This document shows, piece by piece, positions 1 to 4,829 of a stretch of DNA of 6,852 nt. Under the pieces are notes generated by a model that made no database searches, was not told the DNA's origin, and saw only the letters and a list, made by a program, of their open reading frames with translations. The DNA comes from DASPTT01 sp035623275 (GTDB lineage Bacteria; Actinomycetota; Acidimicrobiia; Acidimicrobiales; UBA8190). Positions within the stretch are counted from its first letter, which is position 1, and each line of letters starts with the position of its first letter. The stretch lies in NCBI GenBank assembly GCA_035623275.1, contig DASPTT010000142.1:1-6852 (forward strand), given 5' to 3'. The position numbers and the translations under genes are program-made.

Positions 1-249
1 GGTCTCGGGGTCGTCATGGACAAGGTGCCACCACAGCACCACGGCGTAGGCGGCGAACACCGGCCACATCACCGCGTAGGCCCACCCGATGTCGTTGCCC
101 GAGCGGGCCACGCCGACCTGCCAGATGCAAGCGACGATGCACCCGGGCACGAAGATCAGCAGCGCCAAATGGGCGAGGAGTGCCCGCCGGGTCGTCCACT
201 GCCCCGCAGTGGCGCGCCGCTCGGCCGCCGTGGTGTCGGCGGAGGTCAT
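1..249 (-). CDS. Two-helix membrane protein, partial (C-terminus beyond left edge)
   Basis: Starting at an ATG (247-249), 83 residues are visible before the window ends. A polar, Arg-rich N-terminus (1-22) precedes two hydrophobic segments at about 24-46 and 54-75. The second contains the run WPVFAAYAVVLWWHL and is followed by an acidic HDDPE. The ATG overlaps the TGA stop of the upstream DUF3817 gene (ATGA), so the two are probably translationally coupled. Small two-helix proteins with a similar WP...WW second helix are, from memory, common beside DUF3817 genes in Actinobacteria; mycobacterial Rv1343c (lprD) next to Rv1342c may be the equivalent pair, which I have not checked. No catalytic motif is seen and the function is unknown. 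It is an inner-membrane protein by hydropathy. I am confident of the frame and less so of the family. Confidence 0.72.
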   Translation of the reverse strand, partial: MTSADTTAAERRATAGQWTTRRALLAHLALLIFVPGCIVACIWQVGVARSGNDIGWAYAVMWPVFAAYAVVLWWHLVHDDPET

Positions 250-683
250 TCGCTTTCGCTGACCGCCGGCGCCCAGCCGATCGGGCGAGCCATCCCGCCG
301 TCGCCGGCCCTATTGGCCTCGGCCCACCGGGACAGGCGTTCCGTGCGCTCGCAGTACTCGGTGAGCCGGCGCTCCGCGTAGAAGGCGGCAAAGGGGACCG
401 TGCCCGCAAGCAGGACAAGGATCATGCGCAGGATCGGGACCCGCAGGCGCACGGTGAGGTCGAAGGCCGCCGCCAGGTACACGAGGAAGAGGAAGCCGTG
501 GCCGGTGCCGACGATCTTGGCCACTGCCGACGTCACCCCGGCCACCTGCAGGGGCACGCCCACGAAGACAAGGACGATGAGGAGCGTGCCGGTCACGTAT
601 GCCATGACCCGGTAGCGGATCAGAGACCGGTGGTTGGCCGCCAGGGTGGCGTCGTCGAAGATCCGGGGTGCGTCGCTCGTCAC
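246..683 (-). CDS. DUF3817 integral membrane protein
   Basis: This 145-aa protein belongs to the DUF3817 (YdzA-like) family of small integral membrane proteins. Three hydrophobic segments lie at about residues 27-48, 62-82 and 84-103. The family's typical core is present: RYRVMAYVTG near 23-32, the GTGHGFLFLVYL loop and helix at 59-70, and PFAAFYAERRL at 97-107, where the charged end of the last helix is usual. The start is a GTG at 681-683, supported by AGGAAGG (complement of 692-698) 8 nt upstream. The C-terminal 35 residues after the last helix look poorly conserved. Its stop overlaps the ATG of the next gene (ATGA), making a two-gene membrane operon. The family has no known biochemical role, so none is assigned here. 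A TTG a few codons upstream is possible but has a worse ribosome-binding site. Confidence 0.9.
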   Translation of the reverse strand: MTSDAPRIFDDATLAANHRSLIRYRVMAYVTGTLLIVLVFVGVPLQVAGVTSAVAKIVGTGHGFLFLVYLAAAFDLTVRLRVPILRMILVLLAGTVPFAAFYAERRLTEYCERTERLSRWAEANRAGDGGMARPIGWAPAVSESE

Positions 684-919
684 CGTGCAAGCCTTCCTCG
701 GGGGATGCCGGGCCGCAAGACAGCCCCTCGTGGGCGCCGGCGATCCCGTCGGCGATGGTTGCTCACGAGGCCCTGGTGGGCGTCACCCTGACCGGCCGAC
801 GGAGAGAGCCACCGAGGGTGGGGGAGGGCCCACTGCGGGGCTCACAGGCCGATTGGGAGGCCTCGCACGGCCCTCCGGCCACCCGGGCGCCCCCGTCCCC
901 GGCGGAGCGACTCGGGGTC
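684..919. other. 236-base gap between two minus-strand gene pairs
   Basis: I find no credible gene here. The right side should hold the transcript end of the 920-1258 gene: GGGAGGCC at 855-862 can pair, with one bulge, with GGCCCTCC at 869-876. No T-run follows on the minus strand, so a classical intrinsic terminator is not supported. The left side ends in the Shine-Dalgarno of the DUF3817 gene. I could not pick a convincing -10/-35 pair for that gene, so it may be read from the upstream pair. Confidence 0.4.
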
Positions 920-1258
920 TCAGGACGACGGTGGAGGAGTAACCGGCGGCTCGCCGACGTCCCCGCCCGGCCCCTCGCCCGTACCCGGTCCCGTCGCAGG
1001 GGGGGCCGCGGGCGGGGTCGCGCCCACCGCCGCCGGCTGACGAACCGCGGGCGCCGCGGACTCCTTGCGCCGGCGCGCCGGGCCGTAGAGCCCCCAGAGG
1101 ATCCCGATGATGATGCCGGCGCCGACCACGATCGCGTACCACTCCAGGCTCTTCACGACCCAGAGGCTGAAGATGAGCAGGAAGAGCGACACGCTGAGCC
1201 CGAGGAGGAGCCCGGCGATGGCGCCCTTGACGGGATGACCCTTCCTTGTCTTGGCCAT
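920..1258 (-). CDS. Small two-helix membrane protein with Pro/Ala-rich tail
   Basis: This is a 112-aa protein of unrecognised family. A basic N-terminus (MAKTRKGHPVK) precedes two hydrophobic helices at about residues 13-35 and 41-59, with a short loop between them. RRRK at 62-65 then leads to a low-complexity tail (about 66-112) rich in Pro, Ala and Gly. By the positive-inside rule both termini should face the cytoplasm, with the tail disordered. The ATG start is well supported: GAGGAGGA (complement of 1265-1272) lies 6 nt upstream, immediately after the TAG stop of the preceding gene, leaving only 14 nt between the genes. Co-transcription with the exported protein at 1273-1956 is therefore likely, and the two may act together at the membrane. 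An upstream in-frame extension is open but overlaps the preceding gene and is not used here. Confidence 0.78.
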   Translation of the reverse strand: MAKTRKGHPVKGAIAGLLLGLSVSLFLLIFSLWVVKSLEWYAIVVGAGIIIGILWGLYGPARRRKESAAPAVRQPAAVGATPPAAPPATGPGTGEGPGGDVGEPPVTPPPSS

Positions 1259-1272
1259 GGTGCGTCCTCCTC

Positions 1273-1956
1273 CTAGCGCGCCGGGGGTGGCTGGGACTGA
1301 CCGAGCTCGTCGGCGACGTCCAGCATCTCCTCGGCCTCGTCGGGCATGCCGGCGTAGAAGAGCCAGAGCGCCAGGAGGAAGAGGACCACCACCAGACCGA
1401 AGGCCGCGGTCGCGGCAGGGTCGCCCTCGATCTTCACGTACGCCGACCCGCTGCACTCTCCGCCGGTGCCGCTGATGGCGCCGTCGACGTAGTACGTGCC
1501 CGTGATGATGTGGGCCGGCAGGAAGTCGGAGATCTTCTTGGTCCCGTGCGTCGACGTCTCCATGCCGGTGTTGGGCGAGCCGCCGCTCTGCACCTCGATG
1601 CCGTCGAGGTCCACGTACCAGTGGTGGTTGGTGATCGCCGTCCCCGACGTCCCCTGGTAGGTCACCACCCCGTTGGGGTCGACGAGGATCGGGTTGCCGG
1701 GCGACGCGCCGCCGCCGCCGGGTGCGGTCGCGTGGTCGAGCACCTGTCCCGACCCGCTCACCACCGTGCCGGACCCGCTGCAGTTCGACGGTTCCAGGGA
1801 GACCCCCGGTACCACCGGCGTCGGAGCGGTCGACGCATCGCGGGTGCCGGCGAACGCGGGTGTCGCCCACCACGCCATCGCCGCACCCGTCAACAGGGCT
1901 CCTGCCGCCCCCTGCATGATTCGCCTGCCGTGGGTCCTGCGAGATCGAACCGTCAT
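1273..1956 (-). CDS. Exported, single-pass anchored protein of unknown function
   Basis: I do not recognise this 227-aa protein, but its topology is clear. Residues 1-36 form a signal peptide: a basic start with several Arg (4-12), a hydrophobic core at 16-31, and an AFA cleavage motif at 34-36. An ectodomain of about 145 residues follows, rich in Gly, Ser and Thr. It has only two Cys, 59 near its start and 168 near its end, which could form one disulfide closing the domain. A single transmembrane helix at about 183-202 leads to an acidic cytoplasmic tail (PDEAEEMLDVADELG, 205-219). The twin Arg pairs do not form a good Tat motif, so Sec export is likelier. The start ATG has AAAGGA (complement of 1965-1970) 8 nt upstream. 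The small membrane gene at 920-1258 follows after 14 nt. A beta-sandwich ectodomain is possible but unproven. Confidence 0.78.
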   Translation of the reverse strand: MTVRSRRTHGRRIMQGAAGALLTGAAMAWWATPAFAGTRDASTAPTPVVPGVSLEPSNCSGSGTVVSGSGQVLDHATAPGGGGASPGNPILVDPNGVVTYQGTSGTAITNHHWYVDLDGIEVQSGGSPNTGMETSTHGTKKISDFLPAHIITGTYYVDGAISGTGGECSGSAYVKIEGDPAATAAFGLVVVLFLLALWLFYAGMPDEAEEMLDVADELGQSQPPPAR

Positions 1957-1981
1957 GGCCCCGGTCCTTTCCCCCAAGTGC

Positions 1982-1997
1982 CCCACCTTCCGGTGGG
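1982..1997 (-). other. 5'-leader hairpin with GGAA loop upstream of the exported-protein gene
   Basis: CCCACC (1982-1987) and GGTGGG (1992-1997) are perfect complements around TTCC. In minus-strand RNA this is a 6-bp GC-rich stem capped by GGAA, a GNRA-type tetraloop. It ends 25 nt before the ATG and about 11 nt before the Shine-Dalgarno. If the candidate -10 TAACGT (complement of 2012-2017) is real, the hairpin lies near the 5' end of the leader and may stabilise the message. Confidence 0.5.
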
Positions 1998-2011
1998 TTC
2001 CCGTCGCCCGC

Positions 2012-2017
2012 ACGTTA
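2012..2017 (-). promoter_or_regulatory. Candidate -10 element for the 1956-920 membrane-protein operon
   Basis: On the minus strand TAACGT fits the actinobacterial TAnnnT -10 pattern. TGGCCA (complement of 2035-2040) sits 17 bp upstream and matches TTGACA at four of six positions. Transcription would begin near 2005 and leave a leader of about 50 nt. The support is pattern match and location only. Confidence 0.35.
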
Positions 2018-2068
2018 GCGCCGCGGCGCGGGCCTGGCCACGATTCGGGCTCGCAGCCGACCGGCCGG

Positions 2069-2085
2069 TAGCCTGCGCCGCCGTG
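2069..2085 (+). promoter_or_regulatory. Probable leaderless promoter of the gamma-CA-like gene
   Basis: TAGCCT (2069-2074) fits the TAnnnT -10 pattern and ends 8 nt before the GTG start (2083-2085), so the transcript would begin at or next to the start codon. No Shine-Dalgarno sequence is present before the GTG, which agrees with a leaderless message. An 8-bp palindrome, CCGGCCGG, lies directly upstream (2061-2068). No good -35 is seen. Confidence 0.5.
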
Positions 2086-2601
2086 GCCGTCTACGCACTG
2101 GGGGAGCTCGTCCCCGACGTCGATCCGCACGCCTTCGTCCATCCCGATGCCACCGTGATCGGCGACGTGACCCTCGGGCCGGAGTCGAGCGTGTGGCCGA
2201 GCGCGGTCCTGCGGGGCGACTACGGCCGGATCACGGTCGGCGCGCGCAGCTCCATCCAGGACGGCTCGGTCGTCCACGCCGGCCCCCACTTCCCGACCGT
2301 GGTCGGCAACGGTTGCGTCGTCGGCCATCTGGCCCACCTCGAGGGGTGCATCCTGGAGGACGACTGCCTGGTGGGCTCGGGCGCGGTGGTGCTGCACTTC
2401 GCGGTGGTGGGCACCGGTGCGACCGTCGGCGCGGGGGCGGTGGTGCCGAACCGCCTCGCCGTCCCGCCCGGGGCACTGGCCGTGGGCGTCCCCGCCAAGA
2501 TCACGCCCGGCGCCTCGCACGTCGAGATGATCCGGGTGTCGGCCGAGGAGTACGTCAGGAACTGCCGCCGGTACCTGGCCGCGTTGCGCCGGATCGACTG
2601 A
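2083..2601 (+). CDS. Gamma-carbonic anhydrase-like hexapeptide-repeat protein
   Basis: This 172-aa protein belongs to the gamma-carbonic anhydrase / YrdA-CaiE-PaaY group of left-handed beta-helix trimers. Hexapeptide repeats run from about residue 16 to 140, including the typical VWPSAVLRGDYGRI (37-50), IQDGSVVHAG (58-67) and GVPAKI (135-140). A short C-terminal helix at 146-170 follows. Family members bind a divalent metal at the trimer interface through three His; some are true carbonic anhydrases and others have no proven activity. Here H65 and H82 are in place, but the usual third His is Glu87, with a His at 85 (VGHLAHLEGC). Catalysis should therefore not be assumed. The GTG start is chosen because the helix begins directly after it and a leaderless -10 sits 8 nt upstream. 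The open frame extending further 5' is antisense to other genes. The 3' end overlaps the convergent DUF2889 gene. Confidence 0.9.
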   Translation: MAVYALGELVPDVDPHAFVHPDATVIGDVTLGPESSVWPSAVLRGDYGRITVGARSSIQDGSVVHAGPHFPTVVGNGCVVGHLAHLEGCILEDDCLVGSGAVVLHFAVVGTGATVGAGAVVPNRLAVPPGALAVGVPAKITPGASHVEMIRVSAEEYVRNCRRYLAALRRID

Positions 2602-3196
2602 CGATCACCTCCACCGGTGGCGCCGGGTAGCCGCCGATGCCCGGCCGCCATCCCGCGGCGAGCTTCTGCTGGGCGACACCGCCCTCGGCGAAGATGTGGC
2701 AGGTGTTGGCCGGGAACAGCCGTGGCCGCTCGGCCAGCTCGTCGTCCAGACGCGACCAGTCGCGCTCGCGTGCCCGTATCGACGTCATGGCCTGGATGAC
2801 GACGGGCCCGATCGTGCGCGCCAGCTGCTCGAGGTGCGCGCATCCGGCGGCGCCGCCGAAGCGTTCCTGGACCGCCCTCGTGTAGCCGCGCCCGACGTTC
2901 ATCCCGACCATGGCCCTGAAGGCGTCGGTGATGCCCGGGCACTCGGCATGCGGGAAACGGCGCATGGTCGCCTCGGCGTCCTCGATCACCAGGTCGTCCT
3001 TGCGGACGCGCAGACGCAGCCCGAGGTCGTGGAGGTGGCGCACGTCGCGCTCGCCGTCCGCCCAGGGCCGCTCGTCGCGCAGCGCCGCGTGGACCTCCAG
3101 GTGGTCGCCCGTGTCGTAGGCCTCGAACTCGATGGCCCGCTTGTGCACCAGGACGCCGTCGCGTCCGGACCCGGTGCCCATGGCCCCGTCGCTCAC
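2555..3196 (-). CDS. DUF2889 family protein
   Basis: This 213-aa protein matches the DUF2889 family by its Cys/His-containing motifs: FPHAECPGI at 81-89, GYTRAVQERFGGAAGCAHL at 104-122 and NTCHI at 164-168. The N-terminal part has the alternating pattern of a beta-rich domain (HKRAIEFEAYDTGDHLEV, about 18-35). The conserved His and Cys suggest metal binding, but the family's function is unknown. The GTG start (3194-3196) overlaps the TGA of the upstream monooxygenase gene as GTGA, arguing for coupled translation; an ATG five codons later (3179-3181) is an alternative. Neither has a strong Shine-Dalgarno. The last 15 or so residues look non-conserved and read across the 3' end of the convergent gamma-CA-like gene for 47 bp. 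Its tight link to a heme oxygenase hints at a role near heme or redox chemistry, which is inference only. Confidence 0.85.
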   Translation of the reverse strand: MSDGAMGTGSGRDGVLVHKRAIEFEAYDTGDHLEVHAALRDERPWADGERDVRHLHDLGLRLRVRKDDLVIEDAEATMRRFPHAECPGITDAFRAMVGMNVGRGYTRAVQERFGGAAGCAHLEQLARTIGPVVIQAMTSIRARERDWSRLDDELAERPRLFPANTCHIFAEGGVAQQKLAAGWRPGIGGYPAPPVEVIVSRSGATRPGTGGSS

Positions 3197-3519
3197 GACT
3201 CGACCCGGCCGAGGTCGACCACCTCGTACGACCACAGTTCGCTGCCCACGGCGACGGGTGGCCGGCCGTCGGCCGCGCCCTCGGCACCCCGATGGCCGTG
3301 GGCGAAGGCGGGCGACGCCACCCACGCCTCGAAGGCGGCCTCGTCCGCCCAGCGCGTCACCACCAGCCAGGTGTGGCGTTCGTCGGTCGGGCGCATGAGC
3401 TCGAATCCCTCGAAGCCCGGCGCGTGGTCCACCGCCCCGGCCCGGTGGGCGAAGCGGCGGGCCAGCTCGTCGCCGGCGTCTGCCGGCACCGTGATGGCAT
3501 TGATCTTCACGACGGTCAT
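3193..3519 (-). CDS. mhuD: MhuD-like heme-degrading monooxygenase (ABM fold)
   Basis: The 108-aa product has the ferredoxin-like antibiotic-biosynthesis-monooxygenase (ABM) fold and closely resembles mycobacterial MhuD (Rv3592). That enzyme opens the heme ring in the cytosol to release iron and mycobilins without forming carbon monoxide. Visible matches include VVKINAI at the start with Asn7, RRFAHRAGAVDHAPGFEGFE (21-40), a Trp at 66 in FEAW, and a His at 74 in FAHGHR. These correspond, from memory of the family, to MhuD Asn7, Trp66 and the axial heme ligand His75. The length matches the family, which works as a homodimer. A GTGA overlap couples it to the DUF2889 gene. The start ATG lacks a close Shine-Dalgarno; GGGAAAGG is about 20 nt upstream, so a leaderless transcript is possible. 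Assignment to the ABM family is firm; the exact activity is likely but inferred. Confidence 0.85.
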   Translation of the reverse strand: MTVVKINAITVPADAGDELARRFAHRAGAVDHAPGFEGFELMRPTDERHTWLVVTRWADEAAFEAWVASPAFAHGHRGAEGAADGRPPVAVGSELWSYEVVDLGRVES

Positions 3520-3525
3520 GGCCCG

Positions 3526-3531
3526 ATCATG
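3526..3531 (-). promoter_or_regulatory. Weak candidate -10 for the mhuD-like gene
   Basis: On the minus strand CATGAT lies 6 nt before the ATG at 3519, the same spacing as the leaderless gcvT promoter. It deviates from TAnnnT at its first base, and no good -35 is present. It is offered only because no Shine-Dalgarno explains this start. Confidence 0.25.
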
Positions 3532-3555
3532 GCCGCCGGCCTTTCCCAGTGCCAG

Positions 3556-3582
3556 GTCTCACCCTCTACTTCACGGTGAGAC
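3556..3582. repeat. Perfect 8+8 bp inverted repeat, operator-like
   Basis: GTCTCACC (3556-3563) and GGTGAGAC (3575-3582) are exact reverse complements around an 11-bp spacer. A second, mutually exclusive pairing overlaps it: CCAGGTCT (3552-3559) with AGACCTGG (3593-3600). It lies 37 bp upstream of the mhuD-like start on non-coding DNA, where a repressor or activator site would be expected. It does not resemble the IdeR/DtxR iron box as I know it, so the regulator is unknown. Confidence 0.55.
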
Positions 3583-3733
3583 TCCCGTCGGCAGACCTGG
3601 TCGCATGGGTCGGAAAGGGGCGGGCCCGGGGTCGTGGCGAGCGGCATCTCGGCGGGGCAGCGGGGGACGAGCCGCGTGCCCGCCACCGGGCGCCCGGGCC
3701 GGGAGGACGGGTCGGCGGACGGAGCTGCCGCCT

Positions 3734-3765
3734 CCGGAATTGGCCGAATTCCTTCGGAAACGGCC
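3734..3765. repeat. Nested palindromes forming an AT-rich island
   Basis: Three overlapping pairings share this spot: GGAATT (3736-3741) with AATTCC (3747-3752); CCGAA (3744-3748) with TTCGG (3753-3757); and GGCCG (3742-3746) with CGGCC (3761-3765), with TTCC/GGAA stacked inside. The last gives a hairpin of about 9 bp with a small internal loop. No T-run follows, so it is not a clear terminator. Confidence 0.45.
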
Positions 3766-3871
3766 ACGCGGTCGGGGTCGGCGGGCGTGCCGGCGTCGGG
3801 CAGCGGGCGCCGGGGGAGGGCACGCCGCCGTCGGCGGGCGCGCGGGCCGGGATCCCCCGGTGATGACAGAT

Positions 3872-3932
3872 TCGTAACTACCCTCGTGTCACGGTCCAGG
3901 TTACGATGACCCTGCACCTGAGGTGGAGGAGG
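3872..3932 (+). promoter_or_regulatory. merR promoter, possible autoregulatory repeat and ribosome-binding site
   Basis: TACGAT (3902-3907) fits the TAnnnT -10 pattern and would start transcription near 3914, leaving a leader of about 26 nt. GGAGGAGG (3925-3932) is a strong Shine-Dalgarno 7 nt before the ATG and fixes the merR start. A perfect 7-bp inverted repeat, TCGTAAC (3872-3878) and GTTACGA (3900-3906), has its right arm over the -10, a good position for autoregulation. No clear -35 is seen. Confidence 0.5.
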
Positions 3933-3939
3933 AACCCCG

Positions 3940-4461
3940 ATGGCCCAGCCGATGTCGCACGCCGCGCAGCTCCCCGGGTTCAACGAGTCGTCGTGGCGTG
4001 ACGAAGGCTTCCGCGGCCCGCAGGTGTGCAAGCTCGTCGGCATCACGTACCGCCAGCTCGACTACTGGGCGCGCACCGGGCTGCTGCGGCCCTCCATCGC
4101 CGACGCGCGCGGCAGCGGCACGCAGCGGCGCTACTCGTACCACGACGTGCTCGAGCTCAAGGTCATCAAGCAGCTCATCGACGCGGGCATCTCCCTCCAG
4201 CGCGCGCGCCGCGCCGCGGAGTGCCTCCGCGACGGTCTCGGGGCGGACCTGGCCTCGGCCAACCTCGTGCTCGTCGGCACCGACTCCGTGCTGGCGCGCG
4301 GTGACGGCGAGGTGGTCGACATCCTCAGGGGCGGTCAGGGTGTGCTCAACATCGTGCCGTTGTCCGGCGTCGTCGAAGAGCTCGACGCGGCCATCCACCG
4401 CATCGAGCGAGCGGACGCGCGGGGCACGGCAGCGCCGACGCGCGAGGCCCAGAGCGGTTGA
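3940..4461 (+). CDS. MerR-family regulator, ResR/Rv1830-like
   Basis: This 173-aa DNA-binding regulator has a complete MerR winged helix-turn-helix. The first helices are at about 25-45 (GPQVCKLVGITYRQLDYWAR), the wing lies around TGLLRPS and RRYSYHDV, and the second helix pair (LELKVIKQLIDAGISLQRAR, 71-90) follows. The C-terminal part (about 106-152) includes DGEVVDILRGGQGVLNIVPL, a pattern I recall from Rv1830 (ResR/McdR) and related mycobacterial regulators; it is not a metal-binding loop and has no Cys pair. Those relatives sit beside gcv genes and garA and act on growth and cell-division genes, so the gcv neighbourhood here looks like conserved synteny and does not prove gcv control. A strong Shine-Dalgarno (3925-3932) fixes the start. 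The stop overlaps the TTG start of the next gene. Subfamily assignment is from memory. Confidence 0.9.
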   Translation: MAQPMSHAAQLPGFNESSWRDEGFRGPQVCKLVGITYRQLDYWARTGLLRPSIADARGSGTQRRYSYHDVLELKVIKQLIDAGISLQRARRAAECLRDGLGADLASANLVLVGTDSVLARGDGEVVDILRGGQGVLNIVPLSGVVEELDAAIHRIERADARGTAAPTREAQSG

Positions 4462-4829
4462 GCCCCAAGTCCCGGCGCCCGGATGGAGCCGCGAAGCACC
4501 GCTTCGCGCATGACTCCGAGCGGCAATTCGCCGAGCTCCTCGACTTCTACGGGGTGCGCTGGGAGTACGAACCCGTCGAATTCGTCCTCGACTGGCATGC
4601 CGACGGTTCGCCCCGTTCGGCGTTCCGCCCCGACTTCTACCTTCCCGAGCACAGGTGCTTCATCGAGCTGACCACGCTCAACCAGAAGCTCGTCACCAAG
4701 AAGAACGCGAAGGTGCGCCGGCTGCGGGAGCTGCACCCGACGGTCGACGTGAAGCTCCTCTACCAACGCGACTACCTGGCCCTCCTCGCCAAGCACGGCC
4801 TGCCTCGACCCTCCTCGCCCGCCGCCTAG
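4458..4829 (+). CDS. PD-(D/E)XK-like small protein, function unknown
   Basis: The 123-aa product looks like a compact restriction-endonuclease-fold domain. An N-terminal helix carries Glu21 (SERQFAELLDFYGV, 20-33) and WEYEP (35-39) follows. Then come RPDFYLP (57-63) and FIELTTLNQKLVTKK (68-82), and the domain ends with VDVKLLYQRDY (96-106). Pro58-Asp59 and Glu70 match motif II and III positions of the PD-(D/E)XK superfamily, but the usual E-x-K is E-L-T here; Lys77 or Lys81/82 might substitute. From memory, similar domains occur alone or fused to phosphoribosyltransferases, unverified. Activity is therefore open: nuclease, DNA-binding relic or other. The TTG start overlaps the merR stop (TTGA), implying coupling to merR; no in-frame ATG or GTG precedes the conserved core. 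Its TAG stop is part of the gcvT -10 hexamer. Confidence 0.75.
   Translation: MSPKSRRPDGAAKHRFAHDSERQFAELLDFYGVRWEYEPVEFVLDWHADGSPRSAFRPDFYLPEHRCFIELTTLNQKLVTKKNAKVRRLRELHPTVDVKLLYQRDYLALLAKHGLPRPSSPAA

Larger units (their letters stand above)
3520..3939. other. 420-base divergent intergenic region, no credible gene
   Basis: This region separates the minus-strand mhuD-like gene from the plus-strand merR gene. Open frames across it have composition and residue patterns unlike proteins and no ribosome-binding sites, so I call none. It holds three structured spots, listed separately: a perfect dyad near the mhuD side (3556-3582), a nest of AT-containing palindromes (3734-3765), and the merR promoter (3872-3932). 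The stretch 3601-3733 is GC-rich and I see nothing specific in it. Confidence 0.6.

Noticed and set aside
855..876. Possible intrinsic terminator after the 920-1258 gene
   Set aside because: The stem needs a bulge and no T-run follows on the minus strand; it was noted within the gap entry only.
1246..2082. 5' extension of the gamma-CA-like open frame
   Set aside because: This part is antisense to two membrane-protein genes with signal peptide and helices. The beta-helix homology begins at the GTG at 2083, which has a leaderless -10.
1957..2520. Upstream extension of the exported-protein frame on the minus strand
   Set aside because: It runs antisense to the gamma-CA-like gene. The signal peptide starts at the ATG at 1956, which has its own ribosome-binding site.
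3540..3547. GGGAAAGG (minus strand) as Shine-Dalgarno for the mhuD-like gene
   Set aside because: It is about 20 nt from the ATG, too far for normal use, and no suitable in-frame start lies closer to it.
3549..3863. Plus-strand open frame of 104 codons in the divergent intergenic region
   Set aside because: The product is Gly/Arg/Pro-rich with no motif, no ribosome-binding site was seen, and it crosses the two palindromic spots. A small orphan gene cannot be wholly excluded.
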